Assembly: GCA_029862185.1 (NCBI GenBank) | Contig: JAOTXX010000017.1 | Span: 1-58,036 of the forward strand | DNA length: 58,036 bases | Source of the DNA: Myxococcales bacterium | GTDB lineage: Bacteria; Myxococcota_A; Polyangia; Polyangiales; Houyiibacteriaceae | Direction of reading: 5' to 3' | Part shown: one piece after another, positions 17,697-26,171 of the stretch | Layout of the letters: every line of letters starts with the position of its first letter | How positions within the stretch are numbered: the stretch's first letter is position 1 | Translations under genes and position numbers: made by a program | Notes under the pieces: model-generated | The model's input: only the letters and a program-made list of their open reading frames with translations | Told to the model about the DNA's origin: nothing | The model's database searches: none

Positions 17697-20600
17697 GTCG
17701 ACGAAGCGCACAGCTTTGGCTCGCCGTCGTCATCGGCCTTGGTTTCGTCGGATCTCCCGCGGCGGCTCAGACCAGCCCGTTGCCCTCGCCCCTCAAGGAC
17801 GCAGGTCCGCGCGAGGTTTCGCCGGAGCCGCTCGAAATCGACCCAAAGATGCAGGAGCTGCGCGCCAGGCTCCAGAGCTGGCAGGCCACGGCTGCCGAGT
17901 ACAAGCGCGCGGCGGACGAAGCAAAATCCCGCGCGGAGATCATCGACCAGGAGGTCGCACGCCTTCAGGAACGGAAGGAGATCGAGGTGCCCGAGGGCGC
18001 GACCGCGGCGGAGCTTGCTGCAAAGCTGGCGGAGGCCGAGCAGGATCTCGCGGCGGCGCGACGCGAAGCCACGGGGCTCGATGCGGAATCCGAGGCGCGG
18101 GCAGAGCGGCGTCGAAGGGTCCCCGAGTTGCTTCTGATCGCGAAGCAGCGGCTCCGAGATCTACAAGGTGCCCCCATCGGGGCAGGCAGCGACGCGCAAC
18201 AAACGGAGGCGTTCTCCGAAATCGACTCGCTTAGACGGGAAGCGCTGCTGGCGGAAATCGAAGCGCATCAAAACGAGCTCGCTAGCTACGAGGTCCGGGG
18301 TGCGCTGCTCGCCAAGAGCCGGGACCGGGCGACCTTGCGAATCGCATACTACGAAGCTCTGAGCGCCAGGCTGCGCGAAGCGACGCAGCGCATGGAGCTC
18401 CTCAAGGTCGAGAGCGAGAATGAGGAAGCTAAAAAGCTCCTGCAGGAGCTGACCGCTCTACCCGAGGGGTTCAAGCAAACGCTCGAAGAGCTTTACCGGC
18501 GAAACGAAGCATTGGCTTCCGTTTGGACCGGGGACGGCGGCCTCTACCGGCAGATCGAAGACGTCAGCACGAAGCTCGCGCGGGCCGAAGCCAAGGTTGC
18601 AGAAATCGAGTCCGAGCTCCTTCGGCTTGCAGCCCGCGTGGAGGCTGTGGGTCTCGCGGATTCGGTTGGTGCGCTGCTTCGGCAGCACCGCGCAGAAGCA
18701 CCTGACATCGGCATGTACCAGCGCTTCATTCGTATGCGCCAGGAGCAGATCGGCGACGTGCAGCTTCAGCAGATCAAGCTTCGAGAGCAACGCCAGGCGC
18801 TGGCTGATATCGATTCGCTGGTCGGCGAGGTGATGGCATCGGTCGATGAGCCCGTCTCGCCGGAGGCGCGCCGAGAGGTCGAGCAGCTCCTCCGGCAACT
18901 ATTCGAAACTCAGCGCAGGTATATGGACGCGCTCATCGACGACTACGAGACTTACTTCCAGAAGCTCGTCGACTTCGATTCGAGTCAGCACGAGCTCATC
19001 GATCGCACCAAGGACCTTCTCGACTTCATCGACGAGCGCATCCTTTGGATCCCGAGTGGAAAAGCGGTGCAGCCGGAGCTTCTCTCCGACGGGCGCGATG
19101 CGATGACTTGGCTATTCAGCCCTCAGTATTGGGCGCAGCTCGGCAGGGCTTGTCGAGATGCTGCGACTAAGTTTTGGCCCGTCAATCTTCTCGTCTTGCT
19201 CCTGGTGATCGTTTTCGTTTCCTTGGCAAGGAGAGCCAGGCGGCGGCTTCAAATTCTCGACGCAACAGCGCGCAGACCCGACTGCACGACCGTTGCGCCC
19301 ACGATCGAAGCCCTCCTGATTACGCTCGCGTTCGCACTCTGGTTACCCGCGGTCTTCGCCTATGCGGGTTGGCATGTCGGAGTGTCTCCCGTGGCAACCC
19401 AGTTCACTCGCAGTTTCGCATATGGGTTGCTGGTTGCCTCCGGGTTTTGGGCGACCATACGCCTGTGTCGGCAACTAGTTAAGCCGCACGGAATAGCCGG
19501 TGCGCACTGCGAATGGCCAGCTGCCGCCGCACAATCTTTGTGGCGAAGCCTTCGCTGGTTTGCAGCCCTGACCGTGCCTGCGGTCTTCATCATTTTCCTT
19601 TTCGAAGCTCGCGGTGAGGACCTTTGGCGCGAGTCGGTCGGCCGCGTGGCGTTCTCATTGGCGATGCTCGCCGCCGCTGCGTTCAACTATCTGGCGTTGC
19701 GGCCCGACGGCCCGGTGATGGCGGTGATGGCCGGACGCGTTCCCAATCGCCCCTGGGTCTGGCGCGTCCTCCAAATTTTTTCGGTGCTGCTGCCGTTCGG
19801 CCTCATCTTCGGGGCGCTCTACGGCTTTTACTGGACGTCCCTCCAGCTCGCGATTCGCTTGCACCTATCGGCCGTTCTAGTCTTCCTCGTCGTATGCGGC
19901 ATTCAACTCTACGCCCGCTGGGCGCTGGTGTCCGAGCGTCGCGCCGCCGTCGAAGACGACGAGCGTTCGGATCTGACCGCAAGGGCGACGCCGACGATGC
20001 AAGTCAGCCGCCTGATGATCGGCACCGGTATGCTGATCGTCGTTCTCGGACTGCTCGCCGTTTGGGCCGACCTCTTGCCGGCGACGCGAATTCTTCACCA
20101 GGTCGAGCTCTGGAGTGTCACCCAGAAAGTCACCGTCTCCGAGATCGATCCGTCCGGCGTCGAACACTTCTCCACCGACGAGCGACTGGTCGCGATCACA
20201 CTTGCAGAGCTCTTTCGATCCATTTTCATCATCTTGCTGACCGTGGTTTTCATGCGTGCCGTTCCGGGCTTGCTCGAAGCCACGGTCTTTCGCGGGCTCG
20301 GCCACGGCGTGCGCTATGCCTATTCGACGATCGCGAAGTATGCCGTGGTCTTGGCGGGCCTGGCGCTCGCCTTCGATGCGATCGGCATCGGCTGGTCGAG
20401 TATTCAATGGCTCGTCGCGGCCATCGGCGTGGGCCTCGGCTTCGGCCTTCAGGAGATCTTCGCCAATTTCATTTCCGGGCTGATCATCTTGTTCGAGCGG
20501 CCGATTCGGGTGGGCGATGTCGTAACCGTCGGCGAAGTCAGTGGAACCGTCTCGAGAATCCGCACACGTGCGACCTGGATCACTGCATTCGATCGCAAAG

Positions 20601-21001
20601 AGCTTCTCGTGCCCAACAAAGAGTTCGTCACCGGGCAACTGATCAACTGGACGCTGTCGGACGCGGTGCTGCGCCTCTCGATTCCGGTCGGCATTGCGTA
20701 TGGCTCGGACACGAATCGAGCCATCGAGGTCCTCGAGCAGGTTGCCAAAGAGTCGTGGCGCGTTTTGGCAGACCCCCGCCCTCAAGTCCTCTTCATTGCC
20801 TTTGGCGACAGCTCGCTTTCCTTCGAGCTCCGGGTCTTCGTACGAAGCGCAGAGCAGCTATTCGCCGCGCGACACGATCTGCACATGGGCATCGACAAAG
20901 CGTTCCGCGAAGCCGGCATCGAAATCGCGTTCCCACAAAGGGACTTGCACCTGCGAACCATGCCGGCCGAGATGAAGTTGCCCCCGAGCCGCACCAACTG
21001 A
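17693..21001 (+). CDS. Large MscK/KefA-like mechanosensitive channel
   Basis: The 1102-residue protein has a signal peptide (1-26, ...SPAAAQ) and a long periplasmic coiled-coil region (about 50-420, rich in Glu/Arg/Leu heptads). A set of transmembrane helices follows from about 500, and the C-terminal MscS pore and beta domain contain GVGLGFGLQEIFANFISG, FERPIRVGDVVTVGEVSGTV and LLVPNKEFVTGQLINWTL. Family members open under membrane tension to release solutes during osmotic downshift. The start is ATG 17693, overlapping the tesB stop. A smaller MscS paralogue lies at 52775-54502. Confidence 0.9.
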   Translation: MSRRSAQLWLAVVIGLGFVGSPAAAQTSPLPSPLKDAGPREVSPEPLEIDPKMQELRARLQSWQATAAEYKRAADEAKSRAEIIDQEVARLQERKEIEVPEGATAAELAAKLAEAEQDLAAARREATGLDAESEARAERRRRVPELLLIAKQRLRDLQGAPIGAGSDAQQTEAFSEIDSLRREALLAEIEAHQNELASYEVRGALLAKSRDRATLRIAYYEALSARLREATQRMELLKVESENEEAKKLLQELTALPEGFKQTLEELYRRNEALASVWTGDGGLYRQIEDVSTKLARAEAKVAEIESELLRLAARVEAVGLADSVGALLRQHRAEAPDIGMYQRFIRMRQEQIGDVQLQQIKLREQRQALADIDSLVGEVMASVDEPVSPEARREVEQLLRQLFETQRRYMDALIDDYETYFQKLVDFDSSQHELIDRTKDLLDFIDERILWIPSGKAVQPELLSDGRDAMTWLFSPQYWAQLGRACRDAATKFWPVNLLVLLLVIVFVSLARRARRRLQILDATARRPDCTTVAPTIEALLITLAFALWLPAVFAYAGWHVGVSPVATQFTRSFAYGLLVASGFWATIRLCRQLVKPHGIAGAHCEWPAAAAQSLWRSLRWFAALTVPAVFIIFLFEARGEDLWRESVGRVAFSLAMLAAAAFNYLALRPDGPVMAVMAGRVPNRPWVWRVLQIFSVLLPFGLIFGALYGFYWTSLQLAIRLHLSAVLVFLVVCGIQLYARWALVSERRAAVEDDERSDLTARATPTMQVSRLMIGTGMLIVVLGLLAVWADLLPATRILHQVELWSVTQKVTVSEIDPSGVEHFSTDERLVAITLAELFRSIFIILLTVVFMRAVPGLLEATVFRGLGHGVRYAYSTIAKYAVVLAGLALAFDAIGIGWSSIQWLVAAIGVGLGFGLQEIFANFISGLIILFERPIRVGDVVTVGEVSGTVSRIRTRATWITAFDRKELLVPNKEFVTGQLINWTLSDAVLRLSIPVGIAYGSDTNRAIEVLEQVAKESWRVLADPRPQVLFIAFGDSSLSFELRVFVRSAEQLFAARHDLHMGIDKAFREAGIEIAFPQRDLHLRTMPAEMKLPPSRTN

Positions 21002-21018
21002 GCCCTGGCGGCCTGCGT

Positions 21019-21999
21019 TCACTGCAAGTTGTAGTTGATCATCATCGATTGACCGCCGCGCCGGACCGAGAGGGTGAATTTGTCGGCCGTCCGCAGGGTC
21101 GTATACGCGCCGAGCGCCGCATCAGGGTTGCTCAGCGACTGTCCGTTGATGCTCTCGAGGATGTCGCCGTTCTGGATGCCGATCTTGGTCAGCAAGGTGT
21201 CGGGCCGGACGCCTCGGATCTCCATGCCAATCGATTCCCCGTTTTCGATCTTGGGTGAGACGGCGGCGATGCCGATGATTTTGCCGGCGTTGTCGAGTAC
21301 CTTGTTGAGCATGGATCGCGAAAGGTTGTAGTTGGTGTCGTTCACGCGGTCGATGCCTTCGGCCATCTCGCTCTCACTCAGGCCGGCGTTGCGATCCGCC
21401 GTCGGGGTCCTTCTGGTGCTCGGCTTCTTCTTCGCTTCGGCCTTTTTAGCCGGCCGAAAGACGGGCTTCTTGGCGGCCCCGGCAACTTGGAACATCGCGA
21501 GCCGGCACAGGCCGGCCTTGCTCTGAAGCACCACGGCATCGGATTCGATCGCGCGAATCCTCGACCCTTCGACCTCGGTTCCACCATAATGAAGGCTCGC
21601 CTTCTTGTCGCTTCCGACGATGGCAGCTAGTGAGCGTTCGAGGTCGCCCGGGATCACGACTGTGCCAATCACGCGCATGTCTCCCGTACAAAGCGTTTTG
21701 ACGTCTTCAGCGGGCAAGTCCTCCATCGGCAGCCCGGAGTCCTCGCTCGGAACGCTCGACAGGTCGCCCAAAGCAGAATTGAAGATGTTTCGCCTCAGGA
21801 TGATGCCGGGATCGCGTCTGCGTGGAGCACGCAAGGGTGCGACGGCTTCCCTCGAAGTTCCGGGGCGGTCTTCAACCTCGTTGCTCAGCACCCGCTCGGC
21901 AAGCAGGGCGGTCGTCCCTTGAGCGCAGAAGAGCGCGCAGATTGCAAGCGTCGAGAGCACCAGTACGTTTCTCACTCGATTGTTCGCGGCAGATGCCAT
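21019..21999 (-). CDS. gspC: Type II secretion system protein GspC
   Basis: The 326-residue protein has the GspC layout: one N-terminal transmembrane helix (about 12-33), then the homology region with LRRNIFNSALGDL and the beta strands MRVIGTVVIPGDLERSLAAIVG, KKASLHYGGTEVEGSRIRAIESDAVVL. A linker and a C-terminal PDZ domain (about 232-326, GIQNGDILESINGQSLSNPDAALG) complete it. GspC links the outer-membrane secretin GspD to the inner-membrane platform. No other gsp gene is in the window, so it is an orphan copy or a split locus. The plus-strand channel gene ends 17 bp away. Confidence 0.88.
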   Translation of the reverse strand: MASAANNRVRNVLVLSTLAICALFCAQGTTALLAERVLSNEVEDRPGTSREAVAPLRAPRRRDPGIILRRNIFNSALGDLSSVPSEDSGLPMEDLPAEDVKTLCTGDMRVIGTVVIPGDLERSLAAIVGSDKKASLHYGGTEVEGSRIRAIESDAVVLQSKAGLCRLAMFQVAGAAKKPVFRPAKKAEAKKKPSTRRTPTADRNAGLSESEMAEGIDRVNDTNYNLSRSMLNKVLDNAGKIIGIAAVSPKIENGESIGMEIRGVRPDTLLTKIGIQNGDILESINGQSLSNPDAALGAYTTLRTADKFTLSVRRGGQSMMINYNLQ

Positions 22000-22040
22000 C
22001 GGTCCTAGAGCTTAGCCTACAATCGGCTTGGTCAATCGGT

Positions 22041-22046
22041 TATAGT
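22041..22046 (+). promoter_or_regulatory. Possible -10 box (TATAGT) upstream of the CPBP gene
   Basis: TATAGT lies 11 bp before the ATG at 22058 in the only AT-richer part of the 58-bp divergent gap between gspC and the CPBP gene. No convincing -35 hexamer is visible, so this is weak. Confidence 0.25.
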
Positions 22047-22057
22047 CGCGCGCCCCA

Positions 22058-22855
22058 ATGGATTGGATTAAGCGATTTTTTACGCGCGTCGTTTTGGATT
22101 CGTGGCGCGAAGCCGATGCTCAGGCGGACACCGCGGGCGCCCAGCGACTTGACTGGCGACCCGTCGTCGTGCTCGTCACGACCGCGGTCGTACTGACGAT
22201 CGCCCGGTACTTCGGCGGGAACGCGACCTTTTCCGACCTCGTCCCGTACGACGCCAAAGTCTACTCACGGGCGGAGTGGGACTTGATGGCAAGGGCCTGG
22301 TGGTCCGGTGTTCGCATCGTGACCTACGTGTTCATCCCCGTGCTGACCATCGTCTTGATGCCAGGAGAGCGCATTCGCGACTACTACATCTCTTTTGCGG
22401 GATTCCGCCGGCATCTCTGGATTTACATAGGGCTCTATCTGCTGGTGCTTCCCTTCGTGTTGCTCGTCGCGCAGCAAGAGCAGTTTCTCAGGACCTATCC
22501 GTTCTACAAGTACGCCAATCAGTCGATCCGTCATTTCCTGGCCTGGCAGTTCCTCTACGCGGTTCAGTTCCTCGCGCTCGAGTTCTTCTTTCGTGGCTAC
22601 ATGCTCAAGGGGCTGCGGCACAAGTTCGGCTATGGAGCCATTTTCGTGATGATCGTGCCGTACTGCATGATTCACTACCCCAAGCCGCTTCCCGAAACGC
22701 TCGGCGCAATCCTTGCGGGGATCGCGCTCGGGACGCTAGCGATGCGCACCCGGTGCATCTGGGGAGGGGTCCTCATTCACGTCGGTGTGGCGCTCACGAT
22801 GGACTGGCTCGCCGTCGCCGAGTGCCCGCCGCCAGGCAAAGGCCCTTGCCGCTAA
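22058..22855 (+). CDS. CPBP family intramembrane metalloprotease
   Basis: The 265-residue protein has several membrane helices and the CPBP (Rce1/Abi-like) motifs. E175 and R179 lie in [15 protein letters not shown]206 in [12 protein letters not shown], and H241 with N-like spacing in [15 protein letters not shown]. These glutamate-type membrane proteases cut prenylated or other membrane substrates. The usual EExxxR is reduced to a single Glu (LEFFFRG), which is seen in many bacterial members. It stands alone between gspC and the acetyltransferase fusion. Confidence 0.8.
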   Translation: MDWIKRFFTRVVLDSWREADAQADTAGAQRLDWRPVVVLVTTAVVLTIARYFGGNATFSDLVPYDAKVYSRAEWDLMARAWWSGVRIVTYVFIPVLTIVLMPGERIRDYYISFAGFRRHLWIYIGLYLLVLPFVLLVAQQEQFLRTYPFYKYANQSIRHFLAWQFLYAVQFLALEFFFRGYMLKGLRHKFGYGAIFVMIVPYCMIHYPKPLPETLGAILAGIALGTLAMRTRCIWGGVLIHVGVALTMDWLAVAECPPPGKGPCR

Positions 22856-22932
22856 GCGCAAACGAGCGTCCCTCTCCCTCGCTGTCTTAGGGCGTTGAAA
22901 GTGCACCGATTCTTGCATATGAAAAAGGCGAG

Positions 22933-24546
22933 ATGGTCGAAATTGACCCCAGTACGGTGAGCTTTCGGTCTGCCCGCGAAGCCGACGTGCCCGCGATCCA
23001 GCGGTTGTTCAACCTCTGTTACGGCAACCGCTACTCCCATCCCGAGTTCGTCTCGGCCGCGTACCTCCGCAAGATGATGTACAGCGACGACTCGATCGTG
23101 CTCGTAGCCGACGAGGCCGGCGAGGGCGTCATTGCGACGGCCTCTGTGGTGATCGACGTCGGCGCCTATGCAGACCTCATCGGCGAGTTCGGGCGCCTGG
23201 TGGTGCACCCGGACAAGCGAGGTCAGCACATCGGCCACCAATTGATGACCGAACGCATCAAGCGGGTCGCGCCCTACATACACATTGGCTTCGCGGACAA
23301 CCGGGTTTCCCACACCCGATCGCAGCAGATCTCGCTCTCTCATGGCTTTGCGCCCGTTGGCTTTTTGCCGATCCACAACGGCGAGCCGGTCGCGCTCTTT
23401 GCGCGCCATTTCGGCGATGGACTGAAATTGCGACGCAATCACCCTCGGGTCGCTCCGCAAGTCTACGGGCTCGCGCAGCGAGCGCTCCGAAGTTGTGGCC
23501 TCGAAGCGGATGCGATCGTCGACGAGATGTCGCCGCCGTACGCCCTCAATACCGGCTTTGAAATCGAGGAGATGAGCGCGAAGGGTTACGCTACGCTCTT
23601 GCGCTTCGAGCGAGGCCGGGTGAAGCACCCCGAAATCTTTGGCCCCGCCCGGGTTCATTTCGGGCTCCGCACCTTGGAGTCGCACAATACGTCATATCTG
23701 CTTGCGCGAAAGCACGGGCACTTGGTCGGTGCAGTGGGCTATGCCCACGACGCCCGTCTCGACCATGCCGTGCGGATCTTCGAGCTCGTTTGCGCAGACG
23801 AGTCTCCGGTGCGCGTGCTGCTTCAAGAGCTCATGCGTCGGTCACGTGAGGAATGGCGCGTGGACTACGTCGAAGTGGACGTCAACGCCCATGCGCCTCG
23901 GATGCAAAAGACGTTGCTGGAGCTCGGTTTCGTCCCGGTCGCCTATTTGCCGGCGGCGGTGTTCCACCAGGTCGAGCGGCTCGACACCGTTCGGATGGAG
24001 CGATTCTACGTACCGGTTCGCACCGACAATCTGCACGTTTGCGAGGAATCCAAACCTGTGGTCGAGATGGTGGTGCGAAACTTCAACACCCGGACGATTC
24101 AGCCGAAGCTCGTTCAGCTCTTGCCGACGACACGGCTCGGACACGGTTTGAATCGCGAGCAAGCCTCACGCCTCTCTACCCTTTTCGAGACCGTGACCTT
24201 CGCCGATGGGGAGACGATCGTGAAGGCCGGCGAGCGCGACGCCCGGCTTTACATCTTGCTCTCGGGCATGGCACGGGTGTTCTCGGGGACGCCCGCAGAA
24301 GAGGTCGGCACGGTCTCGCAGGGCGAGCTTCTCGGCGAAGTCTCGCTGCTTCGCAAGACGCCGCACTCGGCCACAGCGGTTGCCGACGGCATCGTCGAGG
24401 CCGCCGCGGTGAGCCACAACGACTTCAACCAACTCTTGAGGCAACGAACCGACATCGGGCTCGTGCTGTTTCGCAATCTCGCGACCGGGCTCAGCAACAA
24501 GCTGAGCCGCACGGATGCCTTTCTCAGCATCAAGCCCTGGGAGTGA
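22933..24546 (+). CDS. Tandem GNAT acetyltransferase fused to a C-terminal cyclic-nucleotide-binding domain
   Basis: In this 537-residue protein, residues about 8-160 form a GNAT domain with the acetyl-CoA loop VVHPDKRGQHIGHQLM (91-106). Residues about 240-340 look like a second, weaker GNAT-like unit (ELVCADESPVRVLLQELM...YVEVDVNAHAPRMQKTLLELGF). Residues about 410-525 form a CRP-type beta-roll (ETIVKAGERDARLYILLSGMARVF, then GELLGEVSLLRKTPHSATAVA). In cAMP-binding members the phosphate cassette ends R-(S/T)-A; here the Arg is His478, so nucleotide binding is doubtful. Mycobacterial PatA-type lysine acetyltransferases have the reverse domain order. It ends 4 bp from the convergent ferredoxin gene. 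Confidence 0.82.
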   Translation: MVEIDPSTVSFRSAREADVPAIQRLFNLCYGNRYSHPEFVSAAYLRKMMYSDDSIVLVADEAGEGVIATASVVIDVGAYADLIGEFGRLVVHPDKRGQHIGHQLMTERIKRVAPYIHIGFADNRVSHTRSQQISLSHGFAPVGFLPIHNGEPVALFARHFGDGLKLRRNHPRVAPQVYGLAQRALRSCGLEADAIVDEMSPPYALNTGFEIEEMSAKGYATLLRFERGRVKHPEIFGPARVHFGLRTLESHNTSYLLARKHGHLVGAVGYAHDARLDHAVRIFELVCADESPVRVLLQELMRRSREEWRVDYVEVDVNAHAPRMQKTLLELGFVPVAYLPAAVFHQVERLDTVRMERFYVPVRTDNLHVCEESKPVVEMVVRNFNTRTIQPKLVQLLPTTRLGHGLNREQASRLSTLFETVTFADGETIVKAGERDARLYILLSGMARVFSGTPAEEVGTVSQGELLGEVSLLRKTPHSATAVADGIVEAAAVSHNDFNQLLRQRTDIGLVLFRNLATGLSNKLSRTDAFLSIKPWE

Positions 24547-24550
24547 GGGC

Positions 24551-24742
24551 TCAGCCTTCGAGGCTCAGAGCGCCGGTGGGGCAGTGCTTGACGGCCAGCT
24601 CGACTTTTTCGCGCAGCTCCTCGGGCGGTTCTTCCTGAAGGATGTTGAGGTACCCCTTGTCGTCGACCTCGAAGACTTCGGGCGCTTCGCCCATGCAGTT
24701 CGCGTGTCCCTTACAAAGATCGAAATCCGCTTTGATTCGCAT
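24551..24742 (-). CDS. P450-type [3Fe-4S] ferredoxin
   Basis: The 63-residue ferredoxin has the C10-x2-H13-x2-C16 ... C54-P motif, where His replaces the second Cys of the usual cluster. This type binds [3Fe-4S] and donates electrons to cytochromes P450; the mycobacterial CYP51 neighbour ferredoxin is the closest known parallel. An AGGAG site precedes the ATG. It is divergent from the CYP51 gene across only 49 bp, so the two probably share a control region and work as a pair. Confidence 0.93.
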   Translation of the reverse strand: MRIKADFDLCKGHANCMGEAPEVFEVDDKGYLNILQEEPPEELREKVELAVKHCPTGALSLEG

Positions 24743-24791
24743 TGGTGCTCCTTTGTTTCCCAGATACCATGCGTCGGGCTAGGAGCACAGC
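24743..24791. promoter_or_regulatory. Compact divergent control region, ferredoxin / CYP51
   Basis: The 49 bp between the two divergent start codons carry an AGGAG ribosome site for each gene, near-symmetrically placed. There is no obvious sigma70 hexamer pair, so the promoters may overlap each other or extend into coding sequence. Confidence 0.5.
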
Positions 24792-26171
24792 GTGACAGCA
24801 CCCGCACAGAGCGCCGCGACGCCCCTGACCACGGGCAAGCTCAAGAGGCCTCCCAAGTTGAAGGGTGGTCTCCCGCTGATCGGTCACACCATGGCGTTCG
24901 TCAAGGATACGATTGGCTTGCTTCAGCGCACTCATGACGAGTGTGGTCGAGTCGGTCGCTTCAAGCTCTTCGGTAAGGACATGATTCTCTTCACCGGGCC
25001 CGAGGCGCACGAAGCATTGTTTCGGCAGCCCGACGAGGTCCTCAGTCCTAGTGCGGCCTACAAAATGATGGTTCCCGTCTTTGGTGAAGGTGTCGCCTAC
25101 GGCGCCGAGCCGGCGAGGATGGCCGAGCAGATGCACACGCTCTACCCGGCCCTACGCAACAATCGCATGCGAACCTACACCGAGATCGTGGCGCGCGAGA
25201 CGCTCGACGTGATTCGCGACTGGGGCGACGAGGGCGTCATCGAAGCGGGTGCTTTCTTCGGCATGCTCACCAACTACACGTCGAGCAGCTGCCTGCTCGG
25301 CAAAGAGTTTCGCAACGAGATGAGCGAAGAGTTCTCGAAGGTTTACTACGACCTGGAGCGAGGCATCGTCGCCTGGGGCTATATTCATCCGTACCTACCG
25401 ATTCCCGCGTTCCGGCGTCGGGACCGCGCACGCGCCCGGCTCGGCGAAATGGTCTCCGAAATTGTCGAAAAGCGAAAACGATCGGGCTATCGCGGCGAAG
25501 ATTTTCTCCAGACGCTCATCGACGCGGAGTACTCCGATGGCAGCAAGCTGAGCGACCACGAGATCACCGGCATGCTCGTCGCCGCGATGTTCGCCGGGCA
25601 CCACACCAGCTCCGTCACGACTGCCTGGACCTTGATCGAGCTCTTGAGAAACCCGCGCTTTCTCCGAGAAGTTCGCGGCGAGATCCATGCGCGCTATGCC
25701 GATGGCGAGGAGTACAGCTTTCAATCGCTGCGCGACCTGGAAAAGACGGAAGGAGCGGTGAAGGAGGCGCTTCGAATCCATCCCCCGCTCTTCATCTTGC
25801 TCCGTGCGGCGCTCGCAGACTGCGAAATCCTCGGGTATCGGGTCAAGAAGGGGAACTGGGTGGCGGTTTCCCCGATGGTTGCCCACCGGGACGAGGAGGT
25901 GTTCGAGAACGCGCTGGAGTACGATCCGGATCGCTACGGCCCCGGCCGCGAAGAAGACAAACGGCCGTTCGCGTACATTTCGTTCGGTGGTGGTCGGCAC
26001 AAGTGCATGGGGAACGCCTTCGCAATCCTGCAAATCAAGACGATCATCGCGGTTCTGCTCAACCGCTACGACTTCGAGCTTGTCGGTGATCCGGTCGAAA
26101 CCGATTTTCAGGGTTTGGTGCTGGGTCCAAAGCCACCCATTCGCATTCGATATCGCCGTCGGGGCGCATGA
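24792..26171 (+). CDS. cyp51: Bacterial CYP51, sterol 14-alpha-demethylase
   Basis: CYP51 removes the 14-alpha-methyl of lanosterol- or obtusifoliol-type sterols in three monooxygenase turns. The 459-residue protein has the CYP51 BC-loop pattern (AYKMMVPVFGEG, 89-100), the CYP51-specific I-helix FAGHHTSS (267-274), E325-x2-R328 of the ExxR motif and the haem loop FGGGRHKCMG with C405. YTSSSCLLGKEFR and YIHPYLPIPAFRRRD also track the Mycobacterium tuberculosis enzyme along its length. The start is GTG 24792 behind TAGGAG. Met92 stands where plant/trypanosome enzymes have Phe and fungal/animal ones Leu/Ile, a site tied to C4-methyl preference. The stop overlaps the next ATG (ATGA). Confidence 0.95.
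   Translation: MTAPAQSAATPLTTGKLKRPPKLKGGLPLIGHTMAFVKDTIGLLQRTHDECGRVGRFKLFGKDMILFTGPEAHEALFRQPDEVLSPSAAYKMMVPVFGEGVAYGAEPARMAEQMHTLYPALRNNRMRTYTEIVARETLDVIRDWGDEGVIEAGAFFGMLTNYTSSSCLLGKEFRNEMSEEFSKVYYDLERGIVAWGYIHPYLPIPAFRRRDRARARLGEMVSEIVEKRKRSGYRGEDFLQTLIDAEYSDGSKLSDHEITGMLVAAMFAGHHTSSVTTAWTLIELLRNPRFLREVRGEIHARYADGEEYSFQSLRDLEKTEGAVKEALRIHPPLFILLRAALADCEILGYRVKKGNWVAVSPMVAHRDEEVFENALEYDPDRYGPGREEDKRPFAYISFGGGRHKCMGNAFAILQIKTIIAVLLNRYDFELVGDPVETDFQGLVLGPKPPIRIRYRRRGA

Noticed and set aside
19624-21258. 544-residue plus-strand frame
   Set aside because: It is a shifted reading of the MscS-type channel gene and the gspC antisense; composition is Arg-rich throughout.
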